This document shows, piece after piece, positions 38,499 through 48,380 of a stretch of 64,000 nucleotides of DNA; position 1 is the stretch's first letter, and each line of letters opens with the position of its first letter. Origin of the DNA: Porodaedalea pini (taxonomy: Eukaryota > Basidiomycota > Agaricomycetes > Hymenochaetales > Hymenochaetaceae); assembly GCA_002794775.1 (NCBI GenBank), contig NBAY01000001.1:1798001-1862000 (forward strand), written 5' to 3'. Position numbers and translations under genes: made by a program. The notes under the pieces were generated by a model. The model was not told the origin of the DNA, made no database searches, and saw only the letters and a list, made by a program, of their open reading frames with translations.

Positions 38499-40733
38499 AT
38501 GGACAACAAAATGTTGACCAGAGCAAAAGCCTCTCTTAACAAGACAAAGTCTTATCGTTCCCTTGTCAATCCCAAGGACCCCACCAAGTGTGAGGAGTGT
38601 AAACAGGATCTCCCCTATCACAGTCGCCAGTGTGTTAGTGGGACCGCCAAGTTATGTGTCACTTGTGGTCGCGACAAGACCTACAACCACGATGACAAAG
38701 TATGCGCTACAGTACAAGCGAATCGTGCTAATTGGTCTCCCGATGTCGAGGCGGATGAACATGCCGCCAAGCTCCATAAACAAGGGGACCTCCCCCCGAC
38801 TCCCGATATCGAATCGCAGAACACGCTTAAACGCTCGAACTCAGAAGAAGAACATAGGTCTATCCCACCCCCAGCCTGAATCGACGACGATGCTATGGAC
38901 GACGATTTGTACATCCCGGACGAGCATGCCAGTCAGGCCCCTCAAGTCGACAACGTTATGGAGGATATCGATGAAATGACTGATCCGGCCATCGCCGAGA
39001 AGGTCAACCTTTCTTTTGCAAGCCTTACCAAAGAAACTATCGACACTATTAACACGCTCATCTCACAACCGACGTGGTCATCTGACAAGCCATGGTTCGA
39101 CGATCCGGTTCGCACCGGGTCCATCCTCGCTAATATCAGATCCAACTTGATTTCCTGGATAAACAAGTCAAATAGTTTGGACGATGAAACCAGCCTTTCT
39201 AACTCAGCTAACGACAGTTTGGAGGCCTTCCATTCAACTTTCCGCATTCATTCCCCCTCGTTTAAACATGTGTTTGAAAATATTTATACTAACAGCCAGA
39301 CCATCCGTGATCAAGAAATTATGGATACTATGCACGCTATGTCCCGATCTATTCAGCACCTTTCAGCAGTCGTATCCTCCATTTCAGAAAAAACAAACAT
39401 AATCGAAAAACAACTTTCAGATGGCCCTGTTCCCACCACTCATCCATCCGCGTCTACTAACGTTAACCTCAACAAACAGCAGAAAATTCTACTGGACCCC
39501 CTCGGGGCCCACTTCACCCATGACCCCAGGTTTCCTCCCCCAGCTCCAATCATTAAACAACGCGTCCCGGCCCCAAAGAACGGTAAAACCGAGTATGCTG
39601 CTGCCATTGCTAAAACCTGAGTCCCAGGCTCTGGCTATTGCATGACCACAGAGGGTATCATCATCGCGCCTGATGGTTACGCTCATTCAGAACATAACGC
39701 TCCTCGAAGTTCACAAACCAAAGTCCACTACCCCCCTATCGCGTCGGTCGGTACTGATCAGGACGGGTTCACAACAGTTTCTTACGCTAAAGCCGCTCAA
39801 AAGAAACCCAAGACTACCCCTACCAAGGTAGTTTGAATAACTGAACAGAACCCCCAAGGGGAAATCTCTACAGTTCCCATCAACCGGTCTAACGGATCGG
39901 TCAACACTCGTGTTCGCAATGTCTGCAGAATTTTCTTCTCACTCCCGGGAGACCTGGCTGTTCGCCCGTCCCCCTTATCTGTTAAAAACACAGTCCGCGC
40001 GGGCCTCAAGGGCAATCCGCTCTTTAAGCATTTGGTCATCCTGAATGTCGAATATACTTCCAACAGTAACCTGCTAATCGCATTCACTAACATTCATTCT
40101 GACTTCGATGCACAGCACAGTTCACTCGTTTCCCAGCTGAACCGCATCATCAATATTTCGGGAGCTAAGGCGTTCACTCCATCGCCTCAGTTCAAAATGG
40201 TCATCCCAGGGGTTCCGGTATACGACAAAGATACTAACCTCATCTACTCGGAAAAAGACCTCGTCGAGGAGATTTCTTCTCTACCCCAGTTCGAAGGACA
40301 GGAATTCATGTTCCCACCTCGGTTCATGTCTTCTATCGAATGCCTTAACCAGCACAATTACTGCAACGTATCGATCGTCCTCAAAGATGACTCTCACCTT
40401 TGCTTCGACCACTTTTTCCTGCACAACAACAGATCGGTTCCCGTGTTTGGCGTCATTTGCCGACTCGAGGAAATGAAGTCCCGCCCCACCATTAACCAAT
40501 GCGATAATTGTCATCGCCTGGGTCACTCCGCCTCCAAATGTCGATCGGTTGCCCGCTGTGCAGTCTGCTCGGAACCTCATCGTACCGCTGTCCACGTCGC
40601 CAAGTGCGCTCCGTGCACAGCTTCTAACAACCTTCATTGCGACCACTTCACCCTTTGCATTAACTGCCAGGGCAATCATAGTGCCAGGTCATCAGAGTGT
40701 CCAGCTTGCCGCAACTATCGCTCTCCTTTCTAA
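38499..40733 (+). pseudogene. LINE ORF1 (gag-like, CCHC knuckles) with three in-frame TGA stops
   Basis: One continuous reading frame from ATG 38499 to TAA 40731-40733, broken only by TGA at 38877-38879, 39618-39620 and 39834-39836. The N-terminus has a Cys cluster (CEECKQDLPYHSRQC, CVTCGRDKTYNHDDKVC). The C-terminus has three zinc knuckles: CDNCHRLGHSASKC, CAVCSEPHRTAVHVAKC and a CxxC...H...C block (CINCQGNHSARSSEC). ORF1 proteins of LINEs bind the element RNA. Every stop is compatible with a former CGA (Arg) codon, so this copy would need three reversions to encode a full protein. ORF2 starts 6 bp downstream. Confidence 0.85.
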
Positions 40734-40738
40734 TCTTT

Positions 40739-42131
40739 ATGACTGACACAATTTCCATCTTTTCCCTAAACATTTGGAATTCAGAACCCACCTTCGACTA
40801 TCTTTTACGTGCCTTTTCTTCTACTCATGTCGCACCGGATATCATCTGCTTTCAGGAAATACCCGTCATAACTTCCATCATTCCCTCTAAAACCTCTTCA
40901 TCTGGTTCACGTGGGTTTTATATTCGCAACTCCGCGCCTTATACCACCTTTTACCCTTCTTCTTCTTCTAAACCACGATGCTGTACGCTTGTACACCCTC
41001 ACATTCTCCACCGCGTTTTGTTATATGCTTCTAACAATTCATCACCCAACGTCACTGTCATCTCGATTTCACGAGACGACTTATCCCCCCTTTTCTTTTG
41101 GAACGTCTACAGTTCCCCAACCCTACATGAGTTCGAAAACCCTTTCCCTTCGTTAGACGCCCCTTCTAACATTCTAACTGGGGACTTCAACTGTCATTCA
41201 GATATCTGGTCTTTTACAGATCAGTCGCATTATTTTTCACGATCAGAGGCTCTTGTTGAATGGATTCACAACAACGACCTATCAGTCTGTAACCCCCCCA
41301 ACCAACATACATACTTCAATCGTTCTTCCGGTGCTAAAACCATTGTTGACCTTGTTATCGCTTCGGGTGATTTCGCCCCCTCTCTTTTGGACCACATCAT
41401 CATATCTGACCCTTCGTTAGACATTCTTTCCGACCATCGCCCTATTCGTTTTTCCTTCACCATCAACCTATTGGCTTCACACATAGAACATCCCCTCCGT
41501 TCCATTTGTTCCCATGACTTACCCTCATTTATTGGGGAGTTTTGTGACTCTCATTCCTTTTCCTTCTCGCTAACAGGGATTGAATCCCCCAAGGTGCTGG
41601 ACGACCTTCTTTTTTCCTTTAGTGATTCTCTTTCCAATTTTGCTACCTTTTTCCTTCGAAAACGGAAACCCCGTTCGTACTTCGGCCCCAACAACTGGTG
41701 GTCCGAGTCGTGTTCTCGACTTTATCACGATCACTGCCGTAACCCACAACCCGATTCTAAAAAACGCCTCGACATCGAGATTACCTGAGCCAAAAACGCA
41801 TTCTTCGGCTCTCGTCTTCAGAAATCTGATGCTCGCTCCATCTGGTGCAATCAATTCTTGGGAACAGCGCGTCGACGCGCCCCCATCGGCGCACTCCGCA
41901 TGAATAACGGGTTATTCACGGCTACAGAAACAGATAAAGCGTCCCTCTTTCATGAGACGTTTTTTCCTCCTTTAACATCTTCTCTGGAGGCCATCCCCCT
42001 TCCGGACCTCTGCGTGTTTCGCCCCATCGAAATGGCGGACATACATGCCACCCTCCATGGCATCGATCACGAAACGAGCCCGGGTAATAACCACATTTCT
42101 TACAAACATTTGGAACTCCTAATTGAGTACC
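40739..42131 (+). pseudogene. LINE ORF2, N-terminal part: AP-endonuclease domain
   Basis: Begins ATG 40739 with MTDTISIFSLNIWN. It carries the endonuclease core (DIICFQEI, NILTGDFNCHSDIW, SDHRPIRFS), which nicks target DNA for target-primed reverse transcription. A TGA at 41786-41788 interrupts the frame, which then continues (FRPIEMADIHATLHGIDHE, the start of the RT domain) to the Gypsy insertion point. Across the insertion, leaving out one copy of the 5-bp duplication, the frame continues exactly at 48381. Confidence 0.88.
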
Positions 42132-42545
42132 TGTTAGAACCTGAACTTTCACCTTTTCCTTTATTTCCCCTTTTACCATTTCCTTTATTATATTCGTCCT
42201 TTTCATTATATTTACCCATCTTACACAATCATTCCCACACTGCCTTCATTTGTTCCATTCCCACTCGTTATGTAATGTTAGGTAATATAGTCTCACGGTC
42301 GTCGCTATATAAGGTCTCAGGAATCGCATGAACTCCTTGTTCTGCTTTTCCTCTTACCTCCGCGACGACCTAGGTGAGACTCGTCCCCCTTGTATTAGTT
42401 TAGACTTGTATTTATCCTCTTACCTCCGCGACGACCTAGCCTGAGTACAGCGTGTCCCGAGTCCCCGCTCGAGTATAGCACGTCCCAGACGACAGTCAGC
42501 AGAGGCCTGCCCAGTCCGAGTCGTCTCCCGGACTCCCGCCTAACA
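42132..42545 (+). repeat. 5' LTR (414 bp)
   Basis: Begins TGTTAGAACCTGAAC and ends CGCCTAACA, so it has the TGTTA...TAACA inverted termini. It matches the 3' LTR except at 42470 (C; T at 48300), inside a CpG. Confidence 0.97.
42306..42349 (+). promoter_or_regulatory. LTR promoter: TATA box and predicted RNA start
   Basis: TATATAA lies at 42306-42312. The sequence gttctgctttt at 42339-42349, 33 bp after the start of the TATA box, is the exact reverse complement of the primer-binding site at 42547-42557, so transcription is predicted to begin at or very near 42339. The same TATA box recurs in the 3' LTR at 48136-48142. Confidence 0.65.
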
Positions 42546-42546
42546 T

Positions 42547-42557
42547 AAAAGCAGAAC
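42547..42557 (+). other. Primer-binding site, Tf1-type self-priming
   Basis: aaaagcagaac starts 1 nt after the 5' LTR. It is complementary over 11 nt to LTR bases 42339-42349, the predicted 5' end of the element RNA. In the fission yeast element Tf1, the first 11 nt of the RNA prime minus-strand synthesis at a PBS in this position. This match fits that mechanism rather than priming by a host tRNA. Confidence 0.7.
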
Positions 42558-43255
42558 CTCACCCAGGCTCATCCCCAGCGTAAGTCGTCGCTGTCGACTC
42601 GCCTTCACTCGGTCTAGAGGAGCGCTCCCCTCGACGGACTTGACGTGTAAACCCCCTAAACGACAACCCTCAACCCTGCCCGGACGTTTTCGGACGTTCG
42701 TGTATTACGTAAATATATCAACCGACATTTCCCGACCCTGGCTCTACGAATTAGCCTCTGGTGGAGCACGCACCTAACGTGGACGTGGGTAACAAGACGA
42801 GTCCAAACTTCGACGACAATCTCGTTTGTAATCTCACTCGGATCCTACCGCCTCGTCATCAACTTCGCTGACGAACCCGCTCAACGTTGGCGTAACCCCG
42901 GATCGAACGCGCAACCGATCCCTGTCCCTCCGCCAACGTCAAGATAGATCTCACCGACGAACAGCAACGGGCCCTTCCTGCTTCAGCCCGTTGGGATCCA
43001 GACCGACCAGGCTACGTCGCGACCAATAATAGCGGCGTCACTCACGACATCTGGTGGAGTGAAATCCGGCGCAGCTGGTATTCATCAGACGAACGAGGGA
43101 GGAGAGCAAGGTGGCCCCCAGCCGCTCCGTCGTCATCTGCACCGTCAACGTCTACGGTCAACCTACCACCGACCCCAGGTCCTTACCGCGAAACCAACAG
43201 AGACCCCTCACCGCCGACTCCTCCAGAACCTTCGACACCCGCACCCGAACCCGCG

Positions 43256-44335
43256 ATGTCAGCAGAAGGTTTCAGCCAACAGCAAATGGCGCAGATCGCG
43301 GCCATCGTCGCGAATGCCTTCGCCCATCAGGCGAACAACGCCCCAGCACCGGTCGCGGCCGCTAACCCCCCGACCCCCAACATAGATGTCGCCCGGCCAC
43401 GAGAATTCACTGGTGGCGACGATTACCTCGACTTCAGACGTGAAGTCCTCCTTTTTGTATCCGCAAATCCAAGTCGATACCCTACGTCAGAGAGTAAGAT
43501 TTATGTAGCTCTCTCCTACCTGAAGGGTGGTAATGCGGCAACGTGGGCGCAGAACTACGTCGAGGAGTCGACAACATCGGGGATCGTCACCTTCACCGAC
43601 AGCTGGGAAAGATTCCAGGAACGACTCGACGCCTCGTTCGACGACCCGAATCGCAAGGAGAAAGCGCTGAAGGATTTCCGAGATAAGGTTCAGAAGGACC
43701 TAACCGCGGACGAGTTCTTCCAGAAGTTCGACGTGATAATTAAGCGCGCCGAGTTGAAAGACGACAGCGTCATCTGCGATCGCCTCAAGCGGGCGATGAA
43801 CATCGAGGTGGTCCGTGGAGTGCTAAGGTCGACGCCAGTCCCAACGAAATACGAGGATTGGAAGAATAAGGTGATTGAAATAGACCGCGGCGAACAGCAG
43901 ATTCGCGCTATCCAACGAGGACGCGCCTTTCTTCCCCCTCCTCGCCTACCACAACAAGCGCCCCCAGCTCGCCGTCAGGTAGCGGCCCCTCACGTCGACA
44001 GACGCGATGCGACCGGCGTCACCTTTGGAGGCGCTGGTCAACCGATGGACGTCTCGATGAACGAGGCACAACGACGACGTGCGTGCTGGATCTGTGGTGG
44101 GCTGGGCCACTTTAAAGACAAGTGCCCACAGGCGAAACCGATCATCCAGCGCATGCTGGAGCTGATGGCGCCAGGCGAACATCGTGTCCTCGCCGACGAG
44201 CTCAGAGCGATGAAGGAGTCGGCCTTCGAGGAAGTCGTAGACACTAGGAGGTCGACGGTGGAGGACTATGTGGAGGAAGAAGACGATAACGAAGAGGTCG
44301 TCGACTCGCAGGGTTTTGCGAATGGTCAGGCGTAG
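43256..44335 (+). CDS. gag: Gag (capsid / nucleocapsid) of the Ty3/Gypsy element
   Basis: A 359-codon frame with no internal stop, ending TAG 44333-44335. It has a capsid-type helical region (REFTGGDDYLDFRREVLLF, LSYLKGGNAATWAQNYVEE, WERFQERLDASFDDPNRKE, DFRDKVQKDLTADEFFQKF) and one zinc knuckle, CWICGGLGHFKDKC. The same frame is open and coding-like well upstream of 43256 (for example VTHDIWWSEIRRSW near 43037-43078) without an ATG, so the true start may lie further 5' or use another codon. The 3' end overlaps pol in the -1 frame. Confidence 0.85.
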   Translation: MSAEGFSQQQMAQIAAIVANAFAHQANNAPAPVAAANPPTPNIDVARPREFTGGDDYLDFRREVLLFVSANPSRYPTSESKIYVALSYLKGGNAATWAQNYVEESTTSGIVTFTDSWERFQERLDASFDDPNRKEKALKDFRDKVQKDLTADEFFQKFDVIIKRAELKDDSVICDRLKRAMNIEVVRGVLRSTPVPTKYEDWKNKVIEIDRGEQQIRAIQRGRAFLPPPRLPQQAPPARRQVAAPHVDRRDATGVTFGGAGQPMDVSMNEAQRRRACWICGGLGHFKDKCPQAKPIIQRMLELMAPGEHRVLADELRAMKESAFEEVVDTRRSTVEDYVEEEDDNEEVVDSQGFANGQA

Positions 44336-44353
44336 CCATCGGGGCGACTGACC
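44311..44353 (+). promoter_or_regulatory. Programmed -1 frameshift site, gag-pol overlap
   Basis: The slippery heptamer GGGTTTT (44311-44317) is in the gag frame as CA[G GGT TTT]. A 6-nt spacer follows, then a stem GGTCAG (44324-44329) pairing with CTGACC (44348-44353). The pol frame opens after a TAA at 44287-44289 and gag stops at 44333, so the shift must occur in this 44-nt overlap. Pairing was judged by eye. Confidence 0.7.
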
Positions 44354-47300
44354 GAGAAGAACAAGAGACTTCGAATCCAGATCCGCTAAAATATAACCAA
44401 CCGTTTGTACAATACGTAGATGCGAACAACGTCGATGGTTTTCCTGATTACGAAGTCTCCACCGGTGTGAACAAGAATGAAGAGTACGAACAACTATTCA
44501 TGAGAGGAACTGGCGGACGCCAGCTGGACCTTCTCCTGACAGTCGAGCATGAAATAGCTGGTGAGGCGAGAGAGGTAGATGCGCATGCCCTTGTGGATTC
44601 GGGATGCACGGGATCCTGCATCGACGTCAGGTTCGTCGAGAGGTACGGGTTGGAAACGAAACGCTACATTCGACCCCTCGCGGTGCTGAACGCCGATGGC
44701 ACGCACAATGAGGCCGGATTGATCGAGGAGTACGTTGACGTCGAACTCATGATCGGCCGTCATCGGGAGAAGATCGTCCTCGCAGTAACGTCCCTAGCGT
44801 CATCGAACATCTTCCTGGGGTACGACTGGCTTCGACGTCACAATCCGGAGGTCGACTGGAAAACGGGCTCGATCGAATTCACCCGCTGTCCAGAAGAATG
44901 TGCGATCGAGAGAGAACCGGTGGAGGACCTAGGCGAGGTGAAGAAGGTGGTGGAGCAGATGAGGAGGGTGAGTGAGATGCGAATGGACAAGACGTCCTGG
45001 CCCGCATACCTCAACGACTACGCCGACGTTTTCAGCGAAAAAGGTTTCGAGAAGCTGCCGGAACACCGACCCTGGGACCATGTCATTGACTTGAAGCCCA
45101 ACTTCAAACCGAGCGACTGTAAGATCTACCCGCTCACGCCGACTGAGCAGCAGTCACTCAAGGACTTCCTTGATGAGAACCTGAAGTCGGGTCGCATTCG
45201 ACGGTCGATATCGCCCATGGCGTCGCCCTTCTTCTTCATTAAGAAGGCCGACAAATCGCTACGCCCCATCCAGGATTACCGTAAGCTCAATGACGGTACG
45301 ATCAAGAACAAATATCCCCTCCCTCTCATTGACGAACTCGTCGACAAGGTCAAGAAAGCGAAATACATCACTAAGCTTGACCTTCGCTGGGGGTACTACA
45401 ATATCCGGATCCGCGAGGGTGACGAATGGAAGGCAGCGTTTCGCACGAACATGGGCCTCTTCGAACCGACGGTCATGTTTTTTGGCCTTTGCAACGCGCC
45501 GGCCACGTTCCAGGCCTTTGTCAACCACATCTTTAAGGACCTAATCTACGCGAACTTGATCATCGTATACCTCGACGACATCCTGATCCTCTCGGAAACC
45601 ATTGAGGAGCATATCGACACGTCGAGGCGCGTACTCCAGATCCTCCGAGAGAATGGCCTGTACCTGAAGCCGGAGAAGTGCGAGTTTGACGCCAAGGTCG
45701 TCAAATACCTCGGTCACATCATCGGCAATGGAGAGATCAGGGCTGACCCGGCGAAGACAGAGGCGATTGCGAACTGGCCAGTCCCACGGAACCTCAAGGA
45801 GCTGCAACAGTTCCTCGGCATGGGAAACTGGCTGAGACGGTTTATTAAGGACTACAGCAAGGTGGTCCGACCGTTGACGTCGTTAACGGGCAAGAAGGAC
45901 TGGGTATGGGAGACCGAACAGCAGGAAGCGTTCGAGGAGCTGAGACGACGTCTCTGCTCACCTCCAGTCCTAGCCATCGCCAATGACGAGGGCCCTTTCC
46001 GCGTAGAAGCGGACTCGTCGAACTTTGCACTCGGTGGTGTGTTGTTGCAGAAGCAGGAAGGGAAGTGGAGGGTGATCGCCTACAGGTCAGAGGCACTTGA
46101 ACCGGCGGAACGAAACTACGAGATCTACGACAAGGAGATGCTCGCGATCATTTCGGCGCTCAAGGAGTGGCGGCAATACCTCCTTGGCGCTCGCCACAAA
46201 ATTGAAATCTGGTCCGACCACGCCAACCTCACCTACTTCAGGTCAGCGCAGAAGCTGAGCTATCGTCAAGCTCGCTGGCGAACCGAACTCGAGGAATTCG
46301 ACTTCCACCTCGAACACAAGTCGGGGAAGACAATGGGCAAGGCCGACTTGCTGTCACGCAAGGCGGGCTATGATCAGGGCAAGGATGACAATGACGGCGT
46401 CGTGTTCATCAAGGAGAAATGGCTGAACCGTGGGGTGGTAAGGACGTCGCGTGATGAAATGTTGGAACGAGTGGGTGAGGCGCAGAGAGCGCAAGACGAG
46501 TCGGAGAGGCCGACGAATATGGTGAAGGTCGACGGGTTGTGGTGGATGAAAGGCAAGGTGTACGTGCCGTCGACAATGAAGGAAGCGGTATTGCGGGAGT
46601 ACCACGACTCGACCCTGGCAGGACATCCTGGATCGTCGAAGACAGTCGAACTGGTACGTCGAGACTTCTGGTGGGCATCAATGTTCTCCGATGTCCGAAC
46701 ATACGTCTGAGGATGCAACCGTTGCCAACGGACGAAAGCCTTAAGAACGTCGAGGTCGAGACCGCTTCATCCTAACGCGATCCCTGAAGGTCCCTGGGAG
46801 ATCGTCACGGTTGACCTAATCGGAGAACTCCCGGACTCTAAGGGACACAATGCAATCTGCGTCTTCGTGGACAGATTCTCGAAGCAGATGCATGCCATCC
46901 CAACGACGACGAAACTGTCAGCGGAAGGCATGGCTCAGTTATACCGAGATCACGTCTTCCGCCTCCATGGCCTACCGAAGAAGATCATCCACGACCGAGG
47001 CACACAGTTCGATGCGTCGATGATGAAGGAGCTATACAAACTCCTACACATCGAAGGCAACCCGTCAACGGCATACCACCCACAAACGGACGGTCAGACG
47101 GAACACGTCAATCAAGAGCTCGAACAGTACCTCCGGCTCTTCGTCGATCATCGGCAATCGGACTGGAAGGACTGGCTCCCCCTCGCAGAGTTCGCCTACA
47201 ACAACCGCGAACATTCAGCGACAAGGATGTCACCCTTCTATGCAAACACCGGACGTCACCCTATGAGCTTCGACACCGTACGAACTTCCTCTGCCAACAT

Positions 47301-47961
47301 GTCGGCGGAAGAATTCGCCAAGCACATCAAGGAGACTCATCGCGTTGCTAAGGACAATTTAGTCAAGGCAGCAGAGGACATGAAGCGCTACCATGACCGG
47401 ACAGCAGGAGCTTCGGTGGAGTACAAGGCTGGAGACAAAGTCTTCCTTGACGGGCGAAACATCAGTACGGACTCGCCGACGAAGAAACTCGCAGACAAAT
47501 GGTACGGCCCCTTTGACATCGTCGACAAGGTAGGAGCGAGCGCGTACAAGCTCAAACTCCCGAAGCGATGGAAAAAGGTCCACCCTGTCTTCAACGAAGC
47601 CCTGTTGAAACCCGCCGTCGAACCGTCCTTTGAAAGCCAGAAGCAACCGCCGCCGCCGCCGCCAGACATCGTCGACAACGAGGAGGAATACGAACTCGAG
47701 GAAGTCTTAGACTCACGTCTGCACCGAGGGAAACTACAGTACCTTGTCAAGTGGGTCGGCTACAATGAACCTACTTGGCAGCCTGAGGCGGACTTCGGCG
47801 AGAACGCGAAGGAGGCGATCGCGGAGTTCTACCTCAAACATCCTGGTGCACCTCGGAAACTCGACATCCCTCGTCAACGACTCCGTCCGCTCTTCGTCGA
47901 CACCGAGCCTGACGACCGCGATCATGGTTGGTCGGGACGCCCAACCTTGAAGGGGGGGTAA
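44317..47961 (+). pseudogene. pol: Pol polyprotein of the Ty3/Gypsy element, one in-frame TGA
   Basis: Entered by -1 frameshift at 44317. Domains in order: aspartic protease (ALVDSGCTGSCID), reverse transcriptase (RPIQDYRKLND, ITKLDLRWGYYNIRI, FGLCNAPATFQ, catalytic VYLDDILIL), RNase H (VEADSSNFALGGVLLQ, WSDHANLTYF), integrase zinc finger (H..H near 46600-46630, CNRCQ near 46715), DDE core (TVDLIGELPDSKG, HDRGTQFDASMM, TAYHPQTDGQTEHVNQE) and a C-terminal chromodomain (EYELEEVLDSRLHRGKLQYLVK... to EFYLKHP). The only defect seen is TGA at 46708-46710, between the two halves of the zinc finger, compatible with a former CGA. The pol stop (47959-47961) touches the 3' LTR. As it stands, protease-RT-RNase H can be made but full integrase cannot. 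Confidence 0.9.
47950..47961 (+). other. Polypurine tract
   Basis: A purine run aagggggggtaa immediately precedes the 3' LTR, in the position of the plus-strand primer. It overlaps the last two Gly codons and the TAA stop of pol. Confidence 0.75.
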
Positions 47962-48375
47962 TGTTAGAACCTGAACTTTCACCTTTTCCTTTATTTCCCC
48001 TTTTACCATTTCCTTTATTATATTCGTCCTTTTCATTATATTTACCCATCTTACACAATCATTCCCACACTGCCTTCATTTGTTCCATTCCCACTCGTTA
48101 TGTAATGTTAGGTAATATAGTCTCACGGTCGTCGCTATATAAGGTCTCAGGAATCGCATGAACTCCTTGTTCTGCTTTTCCTCTTACCTCCGCGACGACC
48201 TAGGTGAGACTCGTCCCCCTTGTATTAGTTTAGACTTGTATTTATCCTCTTACCTCCGCGACGACCTAGCCTGAGTACAGCGTGTCCCGAGTCCCCGCTT
48301 GAGTATAGCACGTCCCAGACGACAGTCAGCAGAGGCCTGCCCAGTCCGAGTCGTCTCCCGGACTCCCGCCTAACA
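47962..48375 (+). repeat. 3' LTR (414 bp)
   Basis: Matches the 5' LTR at 413 of 414 positions by eye; base 48300 is T where the 5' LTR has C. It is followed directly by the second copy of GTACC. Confidence 0.97.
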
Positions 48376-48380
48376 GTACC

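Larger units (their letters stand above)
38436..42131 (+). mobile_element. LINE retrotransposon, 5' part
   Basis: A non-LTR element with two ORFs (gag-like with three CCHC knuckles, then APE-RT-RNase H). It is interrupted at 42131 by a Ty3/Gypsy element and continues at 48381. The 5' border is taken as the edge of the neighbouring TIR element and is uncertain; no target duplication was found. Domain order resembles fungal Tad1-type LINEs. Confidence 0.8.
42132..48375 (+). mobile_element. Ty3/Gypsy chromodomain LTR retrotransposon, nested in the LINE
   Basis: A full-length element of 6244 bp with 414-bp LTRs that differ at one base, flanked by the 5-bp target duplication GTACC (42127-42131 and 48376-48380). 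Order: LTR, PBS, gag, protease, RT, RNase H, integrase, chromodomain, polypurine tract, LTR. The integrase-after-RT order and C-terminal chromodomain identify a chromovirus. It is young by LTR identity but carries one TGA in pol. Confidence 0.96.
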
